Of a DNA stretch of 64,000 nt, positions 52,112 through 60,495 are shown one piece after another; positions within the stretch are counted from its first letter, which is position 1; each line of letters starts with the position of its first letter. A program made the translations under genes and the position numbers. Source of the DNA: Orlajensenia leifsoniae (GTDB taxonomy: Bacteria > Actinomycetota > Actinomycetes > Actinomycetales > Microbacteriaceae); contig NZ_SPQZ01000003.1 of assembly GCF_004570845.1 (NCBI RefSeq), positions 62,001-126,000 of the forward strand, written 5' to 3'. Below the pieces are notes generated by a model, which was not told where the DNA came from, searched no databases, and was given only the letters and a program-made list of their open reading frames with translations.

Positions 52112-53745
52112 GCGAGCAGCATCCGTCGGTCACCGGCGATCGTCGCCGCTGGCTCGGCCTCGTCGTCATCAGCCTCGCCGTCGCCCTGATCATCGTCGAC
52201 TCCACGATCGTCAACGTGGCGATCCCGTCGATCATCGACGACCTCGACATCAGCTCCACGCAGGTGCAGTGGGTACAGGAGAGCTACACCCTCGTGTTCG
52301 CCGCGCTGCTGCTGGTCTTCGGCACCCTCGCCGACCAGTGGGGACGACGACGGATGCTGATCATCGGCATCTCGATCTTCGCCCTGGCGAGCATCATGGC
52401 CGCCCTCGCGCCGACGGGCGAGTTCCTGATCTTCTCGCGCGTCATCCAGGGCATCGGCGGCGCCATGATCCTGCCGACGACCCTCTCCCTCATCAATGCG
52501 ACCTTCCGGGGCAGGGAACGCGGTATCGCCTTCGCAGTCTGGGGATCGACGATCGGGGGCATGGCTGCCGTAGGACCACTCCTCGGCGGATGGCTCACCA
52601 CCGAGTACTCCTGGCGCTGGGCGTTCGGCATCAACGTGCCGCTCGGCATCCTCATCGTCGTCGGAGCCCTCTTCGCCGTCACCGAGTCGAAGGCGGCGCA
52701 TCCGTCTCGCGTCGATGTCGTCGGCGCCGTGCTCTCGGTGATCACCTCGGCCAGCCTCGTCTTCGGCCTCATCGAGGGTCGCACCTACGGCTGGTGGCTC
52801 ACCGCGGACGACCTGACCATCGGCGACTGGACCTGGCCGCTCACCATCTCGCCCATCCCCATCGTCTTCGCCGTCACCCTGGTGGCCGGCGCCGCGTTCA
52901 TCTGGTGGGGCCTCCGGCGGCAACGGCGGGGCCAGAGCACGATGATCGCGTTCTCCCTGTTCAGGCTGACGTCGTTCCGCAACGGCAACATCGCAGCCCT
53001 CATCGTCTCGCTCGGCGAGTTCGGCATCATCCTGTCGCTACCGCTCTGGATGCAGAACGTACTCGGCTACGACGCCCTGCAGACCGGGTACGTGCTGCTC
53101 GCCCTGGCGATCGGCTCCTTCGGGGCGAGCGGGGCAGCCGGCGCGTTCGGCCACCGCTTCGCTCCCGTGTGGATCGTGCGGGCAGGCATCCTGTTCGAGA
53201 TCATCGGCCTGGTGCTCGTCGCTCTCGTGATCTCGAGCGACACCCCGTGGTGGCAGATCGTGATCGGCCTGTTCGTCTACGGCTTCGGCGTCGGACTCGC
53301 GACGGCGCAGCTGACCGGGGTGGTGCTCGTCGATGTCCCGGTGGAGCAGAGCGGGCAGGCATCCGGAACCCAGAGCACGGCTCGCCAGTTCGGATCGGCG
53401 CTCGGAATCGCCGTGCTCGGCACGGTGCTGTTCACATCGCTCGGCAGCACTCTCGATACCACCCTCGAGTCGACGATTCCGGATGCCGCCGCCCGCGAGC
53501 AGGTCGTCGATCTCGTGGTCGACAGTTCCGGCTCCGCGATTCCCGCACTGGAGGAGAAGTCGCCCGAGGCGGCGGATGCCGCCCGCGACGCCTTCAGCGA
53601 CGCGACCCGCTACGCCGCCTTCACCGCCGCCGGATTCCTCGCCCTCGGCCTGCTCACCACGATCTCGCTGGGCTCGGGTCGCCCGCGCGAGGACGAGGAG
53701 ACCGGCACGCCGGAGCCCGACACAACCGCCGCTCCCGCAGTGTGA
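52108..53745 (+). CDS. MFS multidrug efflux transporter, DHA2 (EmrB/QacA) family
   Basis: 545 residues, 14 predicted helices. Motif A is GTLADQWGRRRMLI and motif C region IGGMAAVGPLLGGWLTTEYSW; the first helix has LIIVDSTIVNVAIPSI. Expected to export hydrophobic or cationic compounds with proton influx. The start overlaps the micropeptide stop by 4 bases. Regulated, presumably, by the divergent MarR. Confidence 0.9.
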   Translation: MSEQHPSVTGDRRRWLGLVVISLAVALIIVDSTIVNVAIPSIIDDLDISSTQVQWVQESYTLVFAALLLVFGTLADQWGRRRMLIIGISIFALASIMAALAPTGEFLIFSRVIQGIGGAMILPTTLSLINATFRGRERGIAFAVWGSTIGGMAAVGPLLGGWLTTEYSWRWAFGINVPLGILIVVGALFAVTESKAAHPSRVDVVGAVLSVITSASLVFGLIEGRTYGWWLTADDLTIGDWTWPLTISPIPIVFAVTLVAGAAFIWWGLRRQRRGQSTMIAFSLFRLTSFRNGNIAALIVSLGEFGIILSLPLWMQNVLGYDALQTGYVLLALAIGSFGASGAAGAFGHRFAPVWIVRAGILFEIIGLVLVALVISSDTPWWQIVIGLFVYGFGVGLATAQLTGVVLVDVPVEQSGQASGTQSTARQFGSALGIAVLGTVLFTSLGSTLDTTLESTIPDAAAREQVVDLVVDSSGSAIPALEEKSPEAADAARDAFSDATRYAAFTAAGFLALGLLTTISLGSGRPREDEETGTPEPDTTAAPAV

Positions 53746-53771
53746 GCTGAGCGATTCTTATGGGACTCATG

Positions 53772-53788
53772 TGAATTCTGAGAATTCA
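53772..53788. promoter_or_regulatory. 17-base perfect palindrome downstream of the efflux gene
   Basis: TGAATTCT, G, AGAATTCA: exact symmetry around one base, in unusually A+T-rich DNA, 27 bases after the MFS stop. Too short a loop for a good RNA hairpin, so it looks more like a protein site. Confidence 0.4.
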
Positions 53789-53823
53789 TCCACGGGGTAC
53801 TAGCGGCCGTTACCTCTTCGTTA

Positions 53824-53935
53824 TATATTCGATTCAGCGTCAGTTGTTTGCTGTGGCGGCTGACGCGGAATGTGATTGCAGGACACTCTTGGTGCAAGGG
53901 AGAGGGCCGGTCGTTAGCCTCAACGACCGGCCCTC
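53824..53935 (+). ncRNA. Candidate small RNA (promoter-like start to strong hairpin)
   Basis: In the 377-base gap 53746-54122, a TATATT (53824-53829) is followed by a 7-bp hairpin (GCGTCAG 53837-53843 / CTGACGC 53860-53866) and then by a 14-bp perfect hairpin (53902-53915 with 53922-53935, loop AGCCTC). No ORF of good codon use is present. A transcript of about 100 bases would end at the last hairpin. No good -35 and no T run were found, hence the low confidence. The rest of the gap shows only a TATTCT (54093-54098) likely serving the next gene. Confidence 0.3.
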
Positions 53936-54122
53936 AATCACGTCCGGGGGGAGTTCACCCTCACTCGCCGGGCGCAGCAGAACCAGCTCGGCACAGCGCC
54001 CGGGTCGGCTCGCGACGTGGAGAGAAGCCCTGTCCAGAGCGCTCATCCGCCCCGCATGACTCCGCCTGCGCACGCCTGAGGTCGCCGCCCCCTATTCTTG
54101 TACCTCGAAGGGGAGGACAGGC

Positions 54123-54560
54123 ATGTCGAACAAAGCAACGGCCGTCGTAGCGTGGGAGTCGCTGTTCCGCGCCCAGGTCGCTGTGATGCGAACCCTCACC
54201 CACGAGTTCCCCGCTCACGACATCTCGTTCAACGAGTACGACGTGATGTTCAACATCTCGCGTCAACCCGGACGAAGCCTGCGCCTGCGCGACCTCAACA
54301 AGCACGTGCTGCTCACTCAGCCCAGCGTGAGCCGCCTCGTCGACCGCCTCGTGTCGCGCGGCTTCCTCGACAAGATCACCGACCCGAGCGATGGCCGGGG
54401 TGCCATCGTCACGCTGACGGATGCCGGCTACGACGCCTACCGTCGAGTCGCCGTCGAGCACGCCGAGTCGATCCGCCAGCGTGTCGGCACCAAGCTCGAC
54501 ACCGCCGAGCTGACCGAGCTCGCCCGTCTCTGCGACAAGCTGCGCGACGGCGAGAGCTGA
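54123..54560 (+). CDS. MarR-family transcriptional regulator
   Basis: 145 residues. Winged HTH: SLRLRDLNKHVLLTQPSVSRLVDRL (in two parts) with the wing ITDPSDGRGAIVTLTDAG; dimerisation helices at both ends. ATG 54123 follows GGGGAGG. No divergent gene is present, so its target is unclear; the 0.94-kb region after it may hold sites. The target could also be elsewhere. Confidence 0.88.
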   Translation: MSNKATAVVAWESLFRAQVAVMRTLTHEFPAHDISFNEYDVMFNISRQPGRSLRLRDLNKHVLLTQPSVSRLVDRLVSRGFLDKITDPSDGRGAIVTLTDAGYDAYRRVAVEHAESIRQRVGTKLDTAELTELARLCDKLRDGES

Positions 54561-55497
54561 GCTCCCGCCCGCAGAGGGCCCAGCGAAGCGTACGGGCGGT
54601 GGGGTTAAAAGAACGATGGGACGGAGACCCTACTCCCCGCCCCATCGCGGCAGTCCCTCGCAGGATTGCCATCTCGGCCGGGCTACCCGAACATGGCCCG
54701 TCGAGAGCACACCGATGGCGCGCCACACAGGCTCCCTGATACCGCGCGAAGCGCAGTCGGGGCATGACCGAGCACAGCCGGAGCGGGGTGCTCCAGTGTG
54801 GGCAAACGGAGTTCGGGCTCCATGTCCACGTGCCTTTCGGGTCGGCTGACGTGTGTGCCGTCACAGGAGGGCGCTAGGGGCGGCGCTCGGTAGTGACGCG
54901 TAATCGGGTTTGGGGCATCCGCGTGGCAGACACCTTGAGGTGAGCCTAGTGTCCCGGCTCCCCACCACAAAGTACCCCGAGTGGGGGGTGCCGGATGCGC
55001 CGGACCAGGTTCTGCGGCCGAAATCCCCGGTGAGATGGGCGGAAAACGTCGGGGTACAACGGACGGCATAAAGGGGGACCGGGGGTCGGAAATGGGGCCA
55101 TTGCGGTACATCATCGAGTTCGCGTGTCCCCCGGGTCGACCGTCGATGTCGTGCATCGGACCCGGCCAGAGTGCCGTTTCGAGTGTGTTGCGAGCATGTT
55201 CCGTGCGTCGCGCGGCCAGACCCGTGCATCAGGGCCGGGAAATACGGCGATCCACGCCCGTTCGCCCCTGCTCGTGTGACACCAGTACTGGGTGCACCGA
55301 TTCCGGGGTACATCGCTAGGTCGGTCGTTATGCCGACATATACAGTCGGCCGAGGTACACGTCAAGTTGACGAGTACTCAGCACGAGCCCTACATCAGTG
55401 TTCCGCCTCGCGTGAGGCGCGACTTCGGGCCGACACGGCCGCGCCATTCGTGGTGAGCCCGTGCGTCGGCACGCTCATCCGGAAGGAACCGCACCAC
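54561..55497. other. 937-base region without a convincing gene, upstream of the SipW cluster
   Basis: Neither strand shows an ORF with the codon habits of the neighbours: the open frames that exist are rich in Pro, Arg, Cys and His with no domain. The sequence is less G+C-extreme and has many purine runs. The heptamer GGGGTAC occurs at 55051 and 55306 and, reversed, near 54972, with a fourth just outside at 53795. Near its right end are two palindromes and a candidate promoter (55332-55396). It may be a long regulatory leader, hold an unrecognised RNA, or be the remnant of a lost gene. Confidence 0.5.
55332..55396 (+). promoter_or_regulatory. Palindromes and possible promoter before the SipW cluster
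   Basis: GCCGAC (55332-55337) pairs with GTCGGC (55345-55350). Just after lies a 23-base near-palindrome at 55355-55377, outer arms GTAC and core CGTCAAGTTGACG. Its TTGACG (55367-55372) could be a -35, with TACATC (55391-55396) 18 bases on. A regulator on the palindrome would therefore cover the -35. The first gene starts at 55498, giving a leader of about 95 bases. Confidence 0.4.
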
Positions 55498-56055
55498 ATG
55501 AACAAGATCATCAAGGGGTCGATCGCAGGCGCAGCCGGCATCGCCCTTCTCCTCGGCGGCGCTGGCACGTTCGCGCTGTGGAACGACAGCGTCGGCGTGA
55601 ACGCGGGAACGATCACCGCAGGAACGCTCACCACGGCGACCTCGGGAACCTGGACCGACACGACGACCGCCACCGCGACCGCCATCACCAACCCGCAGGC
55701 CGTGGTCTTCGCTCCCGGCACCAAGGTCACCTACACGGGAACCGTGACCGTGACGGCGACGGGCACCCACCTGGCCGGCAACGTGACGTTCAACGCGACG
55801 TCGATCACCGCCAAGACGCCGGTCACGGCAGCCAACACGGCCCTCGCCACCGCCCTCGCCTCCGGCACCACGCTGGTCGTCAAGAAGGCCGGCACGACTG
55901 TCACCGGCACGACCCCGTTCGCCGAGGGCACGACCACCCTCGACGTGGTGCTCACCATCACCCTGCCCGCTGGCTCGACCGTCGACAACACGGCCAAGCT
56001 CGGCGCGGCCGACCTGAGCGCGATCACCTTCACGGCGCTGCAGGTCGCTCCGTAA
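55498..56055 (+). CDS. Exported protein with SipW-type (alternate) signal peptide
   Basis: 185 residues. The N-terminus KIIKGSIAGAAGIALLLGG followed by AGTFALWNDS is the TasA/SipW-dependent alternate signal peptide type; the rest is a Thr/Ala/Val-rich beta sequence without Cys, as expected of a secreted fibre-like or surface protein. ATG 55498 follows GGAAGGA. First gene of a four-gene unit ending with the matching signal peptidase. Confidence 0.82.
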   Translation: MNKIIKGSIAGAAGIALLLGGAGTFALWNDSVGVNAGTITAGTLTTATSGTWTDTTTATATAITNPQAVVFAPGTKVTYTGTVTVTATGTHLAGNVTFNATSITAKTPVTAANTALATALASGTTLVVKKAGTTVTGTTPFAEGTTTLDVVLTITLPAGSTVDNTAKLGAADLSAITFTALQVAP

Positions 56056-56117
56056 CGAGCAGCGATTCACCCGAAGTCACGCACCTGACATCACGCACCT
56101 GAAGGGAGGAGGAGTTC

Positions 56118-56723
56118 ATGCGCAATCAGAGACAGCTGTCGCGGGCAGCGGCCCCGATGCGCCGTGAGCGCGGCTCCTCCTCCCTCCACGGGCGGATGTC
56201 GATCCTCATCGGCGCGATCCTGGCCGTCTGCGCCGTCACCGTCGCCACCTCCGGCGGAACGTTCGCACTGTGGAACAGTCAGGCTGCGGTCTCGCCCGCG
56301 ACCATCTCGGCCGGCTCACTCAGCCTGTCGATCAGCAACCAGAACCTCGGCGGCCTGTCGACGAAGCTCCTGCCCGGTACCTCGGTGCTCGGCTCGTACG
56401 AGGTCGGTTACACGGGCGGGTCGAGCGCGGATCTGGTCGCGACAGTCGCTGTCAACACGTCGACCCCAGCAGGCATGGCGAGCGCAGTGACGCTCACGAT
56501 CACCCCGTCGGCGGCGACCTGCACCGCGGGAATGACGGGCGGCGTGAGCGGCAAGCTCAACGCCTTCGGCCCGACGGCTCCTGTCGTCCTGCCCGTCGCG
56601 GCCACCGAGGCCAAGACCCGCTACTGCATGGAGCTCAAGCTCGACTCGACCGCAGGCAATGAACTCCAGAACGCCACCACGACCTTCACCGTGACCTACA
56701 CGGCCACGCAAAGGACCTCATGA
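56118..56723 (+). CDS. Second SipW-type exported protein
   Basis: 201 residues. A longer basic N-terminus (about 25 residues) leads to one hydrophobic helix and the motif GGTFALWNSQ. The mature part is Ser/Thr/Ala-rich with two cysteines near residues 136 and 175 that could form a disulfide. Preceded by GGGAGGAGG. Its stop overlaps the next start (ATGA). Confidence 0.8.
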   Translation: MRNQRQLSRAAAPMRRERGSSSLHGRMSILIGAILAVCAVTVATSGGTFALWNSQAAVSPATISAGSLSLSISNQNLGGLSTKLLPGTSVLGSYEVGYTGGSSADLVATVAVNTSTPAGMASAVTLTITPSAATCTAGMTGGVSGKLNAFGPTAPVVLPVAATEAKTRYCMELKLDSTAGNELQNATTTFTVTYTATQRTS

Positions 56724-57607
56724 ACCGACCCCGCATCCGGCGCTCGTCCCGCGCGGGACGCCTGCTCGGTGTGGCGGTGATCGGCATGCTGGGTTGCGGT
56801 GTTCTGGTCGGCGCGGCCGCCGCTCCTCACGCATCTGCTTCTCCGGCATCCTCCCCTGCATCCGCGTCTCCGATGGACGCAGCCTCCTTCAGCCGCGACG
56901 GAGTCCACTTCGCGGCCGATCCGCGCGGCGCCCTCTTCGCCGGTCTCGGGGCCATCGTTCCCGGCCAGCGGGAGACCGCACGTCTGTGGGTGCGCAACGA
57001 CGGCCCGTCCCCTCTCGTGATCCGCGTGAACGCGACCCAGGTGAACGTCGACGACGACGACTACGCCGAAGCCCTGTCGCTGCGCGCGACGACGACGCTC
57101 CAACCGACCGGCGACCTGATGACCTTCGCGACCACGGAGAGCTGCTTCATGCTGCTGGGCGAGCAGTACATCCAGCCGGGAGCGGCCATCCCCATCACCT
57201 TCCGACTCACGATGGCCGACGTCGACGGGTCCGTCGCGCAGAGCTCCACCGCCGGGGCGACGGTCGCCGTCGGACTCCGCGACGCCACGTCCCCGTGGCT
57301 CGACGACGCCGAGTGCGACGGAGACGGCGCCCACCTGCCGGTGCTCGGCGATCCCGACCCGGAGCCGACGCCCACGACGACTCCCACTCCCCCGGCGACG
57401 CCGGAGCCCGAACCGACGGCATCCGTCGGCCCGACAGCACTGCCGGCCCCCGCTGGTGCATCCGGCCCGACCGCCCCGTCGGGCGATTCCCTCTCCTCGA
57501 CCGGAACCGACGCGATCACCTGGCTGTCGGCATCCGTCGCCCTCATCGCTGGAGGCGTGCTCGCTCTCCTCCTGCCCTACCGCTCCCGCCGACGGAGGAC
57601 ACCGTGA
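56720..57607 (+). CDS. Surface protein with LSSTG sorting signal
   Basis: 295 residues. A normal Sec signal peptide (RLLGVAVIGMLGCGVLVG, then HASA) precedes a beta-rich domain (about 55-205), a Pro/Thr-rich wall-spanning linker (about 210-255), and a C-terminal sorting signal: LSSTG, a hydrophobic helix and RSRRRR. LSSTG departs from LPXTG and is nearer the LAXTG type recognised by class E sortases of Actinobacteria. No sortase gene is in the window. Likely a wall-bound partner of the two exported proteins. Confidence 0.78.
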   Translation: MNRPRIRRSSRAGRLLGVAVIGMLGCGVLVGAAAAPHASASPASSPASASPMDAASFSRDGVHFAADPRGALFAGLGAIVPGQRETARLWVRNDGPSPLVIRVNATQVNVDDDDYAEALSLRATTTLQPTGDLMTFATTESCFMLLGEQYIQPGAAIPITFRLTMADVDGSVAQSSTAGATVAVGLRDATSPWLDDAECDGDGAHLPVLGDPDPEPTPTTTPTPPATPEPEPTASVGPTALPAPAGASGPTAPSGDSLSSTGTDAITWLSASVALIAGGVLALLLPYRSRRRRTP

Positions 57608-58233
57608 CCACCACAGCACCCACACCCGTGCAGACGACGACCACCACCGACGCCACACCGGCGCCTCGCGAGCGCGGCGTTCTGCATTACATCGGGATGG
57701 GGCTGAGCATCGGTCTGCTCGGCCTCGTCGTGGCGCTCGCGGCCCTGCTCATCGTCGTGCCGAAGGTGGGCGGCGCCACTCCGCTCACCGTGCTCACGCA
57801 GTCGATGGAGCCGACGCTGCCGCCCGGCACCCTCGTGGTCGTCGGGCCCGTGAAGCCGGCCGAGATCCGGGTCGGTGACGTGGTGACGTACCAGATCCGC
57901 TCGGGCGAGCCCGACGTCATCACCCACCGGGTGATCGATGTGACCTCGGCGAGCGATGGCAGCTACTCCTTCACCCTGAAGGGCGACAACAACGCCGCCG
58001 AGGACCCGCCGGTCGTTGCCGAGCAGATCAAGGGCCGGCTCTGGTACAGCGTGCCGTTCGTCGGCTACGTGAGCACCGCGGTCACCGGCGACACGCGCTC
58101 GTGGATCGTGCCCGGCCTCGCCGTCGCCCTGTTCGGCTACGCCGCCTTTATGATCGTCTCGGGGGTGATCGTCTCGATGCGGCGTCGCCGGGAGATGGAT
58201 GCCGCCGAGCCTGCGGCATCCGTCGACGACTAG
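57604..58233 (+). CDS. sipW: SipW-type signal peptidase I
   Basis: 209 residues, archaeal/ER-type signal peptidase. The catalytic Ser67 is in TQSMEPTLPPG, and His108 in VITHRVID replaces the usual bacterial Lys; GDVVTYQI and LKGDNN are also family segments. One helix lies before the catalytic domain and one near the C-terminus, facing the domain outward. GTG 57604 overlaps the preceding stop (GTGA). It should cleave the two alternate signal peptides encoded upstream. Confidence 0.9.
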   Translation: MTTTAPTPVQTTTTTDATPAPRERGVLHYIGMGLSIGLLGLVVALAALLIVVPKVGGATPLTVLTQSMEPTLPPGTLVVVGPVKPAEIRVGDVVTYQIRSGEPDVITHRVIDVTSASDGSYSFTLKGDNNAAEDPPVVAEQIKGRLWYSVPFVGYVSTAVTGDTRSWIVPGLAVALFGYAAFMIVSGVIVSMRRRREMDAAEPAASVDD

Positions 58234-58309
58234 GCGTCCTCCGACGACCGGCCCGGACCACGGGCTCGCGCCAGACGCGCCCGTCATTCGACGTGCGTGA
58301 GCGCGACGG

Positions 58310-58672
58310 TCAAGGTCGCTTCTCGAGCACGCTGACGAAGGCGTCGGGCAGCACCACGTTCTGCGTCGCGTCGCCGAAGTACGGCGCGATCTGCTCGGGC
58401 CTGTAGCCCGCGATGCCGCAACCGATCTCCGTGACGAGGAAGCGGAGTTCCGGATGCTGCACCGCGAACTCGAGGAAGGTGTCCACCTGCTTCTCGATCG
58501 TCGGCAGCCCGCTCATGGTGTCGATTCCGTAGCTGCGGCCCTGCAGCCCCTCCGCCTGCCCCCACACCGCGCCGAAGTGGTCGGCGGCGAACCTGGCGGC
58601 TCCGCCCCCGTGGGCACCGCTCGCATTCGAGCCGAACACGAAGATCTCGTCAGGACCGAGGCTGGTGATCAT
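58310..58672 (-). CDS. Small macro-like protein of the A1S_2505 phage type
   Basis: 120 residues. IFVFGSNASGAHGGGAARFA, the GLQGRSYGI segment and FLVTEIGCGIAGYRPEQIAPYFGD match a compact family met in phages and bacterial chromosomes (named after A1S_2505), possibly an ADP-ribose or nucleotide binder like macro domains. No other phage gene is nearby. ATG 58672 has CATCGT six bases upstream (weak leaderless layout). Confidence 0.65.
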   Translation of the reverse strand: MITSLGPDEIFVFGSNASGAHGGGAARFAADHFGAVWGQAEGLQGRSYGIDTMSGLPTIEKQVDTFLEFAVQHPELRFLVTEIGCGIAGYRPEQIAPYFGDATQNVVLPDAFVSVLEKRP

Positions 58673-58774
58673 GCCACCACGATGCTCCGAGGCGGGCGGA
58701 TGCGCAATGCCTGCACGACCGGATGGCATGCGCAAGCCGTTGCCGGAGCGGATGCACGAGCCTAGCGTCGCAGC

Positions 58775-60346
58775 ATGACCTCGCTCCTGACCTCGCCCGG
58801 GACCTCGTCCAGAACCTCGCTCTGGACCGCTCGATCACCCGGTATCGAGACCGACCGCCACGGACTCGGCCTCGAGGCCGCCGCGCGCGATGTCGACGAG
58901 ATCGTCGTGGGCGCGGGCATCACCGGGCTCATCACCGCCCTGCTCCTCGCCCGCGCCGGTCGTCGCGTCACCGTGCTCGAGGCCCGCGGCGTCGGCGCAG
59001 TGGCGACGGGCAACAGCACGGCCAAGCTCAGCGTGCTCCAGGGCGCCCACCTGCAGCAGGTGGCGAGCCGGAACACCCGCGGCGTGACGCAGGCGTACGT
59101 CGACGCCAACGAGGCCGGCCAGCGGTGGGTGCTCGACTTCGCCGCGGAGCACCGCGTCCCCGTCGAACGCCGTGCGGCCCTCAGCTACGCTGCGAGTCCC
59201 GATGGCATCGCCACCGTGGAGAAGGAGTACGAGCTGGCCCAGTCCGCTGGGCTGCCCGTGACGCTTCTCTCCGATGCCGGGCTGCCGTTCGCGACGCACC
59301 GGGCCGTGAGGCTGGCGAACCAGGCGCAGTTCGATCCGATGCTGCTGCTGTCCGCCCTCGCGGCTGAGCTCCGGGCCATGGGAGGCGTCATCCACGATGC
59401 GACGACGGTGCTCGGCGTGCGCGCCGGGCGGCCCGTCCGCGTGCGGACGACCCGTGGAGAGTACAGCTGCGAGCGCCTCGTCCTCGCGACCGGGTCGCCC
59501 ATCCTCGATCGCGGCCTGTACTTCGCGAAGCTCGACGCCGAACGTTCGTACGCGGCGAGCTATCGGGTTCCCGGCGCGGCCCTGCCTCCGGACATGTACC
59601 TGAGCGTCGACGGTCCGACGCGGTCGATCCGAACGGCCCCGGATGCGGCGGCAGCGCCGGGCGCGGAGGCGGGGTCGGGATCGGAGGCGGGCGAGCTCCT
59701 GCTCGTCGGCGGCAACGGACACGGGGTGGGGCGGCATCCGTCACCGGCGTCGCTCGTCGCCGACCTCGAGCAGTGGACGACGACGCACTGGGCCGGAGCT
59801 CAGCGCACGCACGCCTGGAGCGCCCAGGACTACGCGACCCCGCACGGGGTTCCGTTCGTGGGCTGGCTGCCTCGAGGGCGCGGGCGCATCTTCCTGGCGA
59901 CGGGCTACAGCAAGTGGGGCATGACGAACGCGGCGCAGTGCGCGCTCACCCTCGCGGGCGACCTGCTCGGCGAGCTGCCCGGCTGGGCCGTGCCGATGCG
60001 ACACCGCATGACGCTTCCGGCTGCCATCGGCACGGGCATCGGCATGAACGCCGCGGTGGGCAAGCACTACGCGGTGGGCTGGGCCAGGGCGATGACCCGC
60101 CGCCTCCCGGGCGACGTCCCCGTGGAAGGCTCCGGTGTCGTCGGCCGGGTCGGCCTCTCGCCCGTCGGCGAGTCCACCGTCGCCGGCGCCACCTGCCGGG
60201 TGTCGGGCGTGTGCCCGCACCTCGGGGCCGTGCTCGCCTGGAACGACGCCGAGGCGAGCTGGGACTGCCCGGCCCACGGATCGCGCTTCTCCGCTACAGG
60301 CCGACGTCTCGAGGGCCCGGCGAAGGTCGGGCTGGCACGCCGCTGA
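58775..60346 (+). CDS. FAD-dependent oxidoreductase with C-terminal Rieske domain
   Basis: 523 residues. A DAO-type domain (VGAGITGLITALLLARAG near 45; GNSTAKLSVLQGAH) is followed from about residue 430 by a Rieske [2Fe-2S] domain with CPHLGAV and CPAHGSRF as cluster ligands. The fusion matches the YhfW-like group. Function unknown; an electron transfer between FAD and the cluster is expected. ATG 58775 has TAGCGT at 58763-58768 and six bases: leaderless. An Ala/Gly insert lies near 290-305. Confidence 0.85.
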   Translation: MTSLLTSPGTSSRTSLWTARSPGIETDRHGLGLEAAARDVDEIVVGAGITGLITALLLARAGRRVTVLEARGVGAVATGNSTAKLSVLQGAHLQQVASRNTRGVTQAYVDANEAGQRWVLDFAAEHRVPVERRAALSYAASPDGIATVEKEYELAQSAGLPVTLLSDAGLPFATHRAVRLANQAQFDPMLLLSALAAELRAMGGVIHDATTVLGVRAGRPVRVRTTRGEYSCERLVLATGSPILDRGLYFAKLDAERSYAASYRVPGAALPPDMYLSVDGPTRSIRTAPDAAAAPGAEAGSGSEAGELLLVGGNGHGVGRHPSPASLVADLEQWTTTHWAGAQRTHAWSAQDYATPHGVPFVGWLPRGRGRIFLATGYSKWGMTNAAQCALTLAGDLLGELPGWAVPMRHRMTLPAAIGTGIGMNAAVGKHYAVGWARAMTRRLPGDVPVEGSGVVGRVGLSPVGESTVAGATCRVSGVCPHLGAVLAWNDAEASWDCPAHGSRFSATGRRLEGPAKVGLARR

Positions 60347-60460
60347 CCTGCTGCCCAGGCCTCGGCGGATCCAGGAACACCCGCCGGGTCACGTGAACCC
60401 CGCCGAGTGAGGCGGCGCGAGTCGAATGCGGGGGTTCCACGCACGAGCAAGCGCCGGGAA

Positions 60461-60490
60461 ACAGAAAAGGCCCCGTCCGAAGACGGGGCC
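60461..60490 (-). terminator. Terminator after tRNA-Arg
   Basis: On the minus strand GGCCCCGTC, TTCG tetraloop, GACGGGGCC (60469-60490), then TTTTCTGTTT. It starts five bases after the tRNA end. Confidence 0.85.
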
Positions 60491-60495
60491 TGCTG

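Noticed and set aside
54683-55319. Overlapping open frames of 110-160 codons on both strands before the SipW cluster
   Set aside because: Composition (Pro, His, Cys, Arg) is unlike neighbouring proteins, starts lack ribosome sites or leaderless -10s, and no motif is visible. Treated as non-coding.
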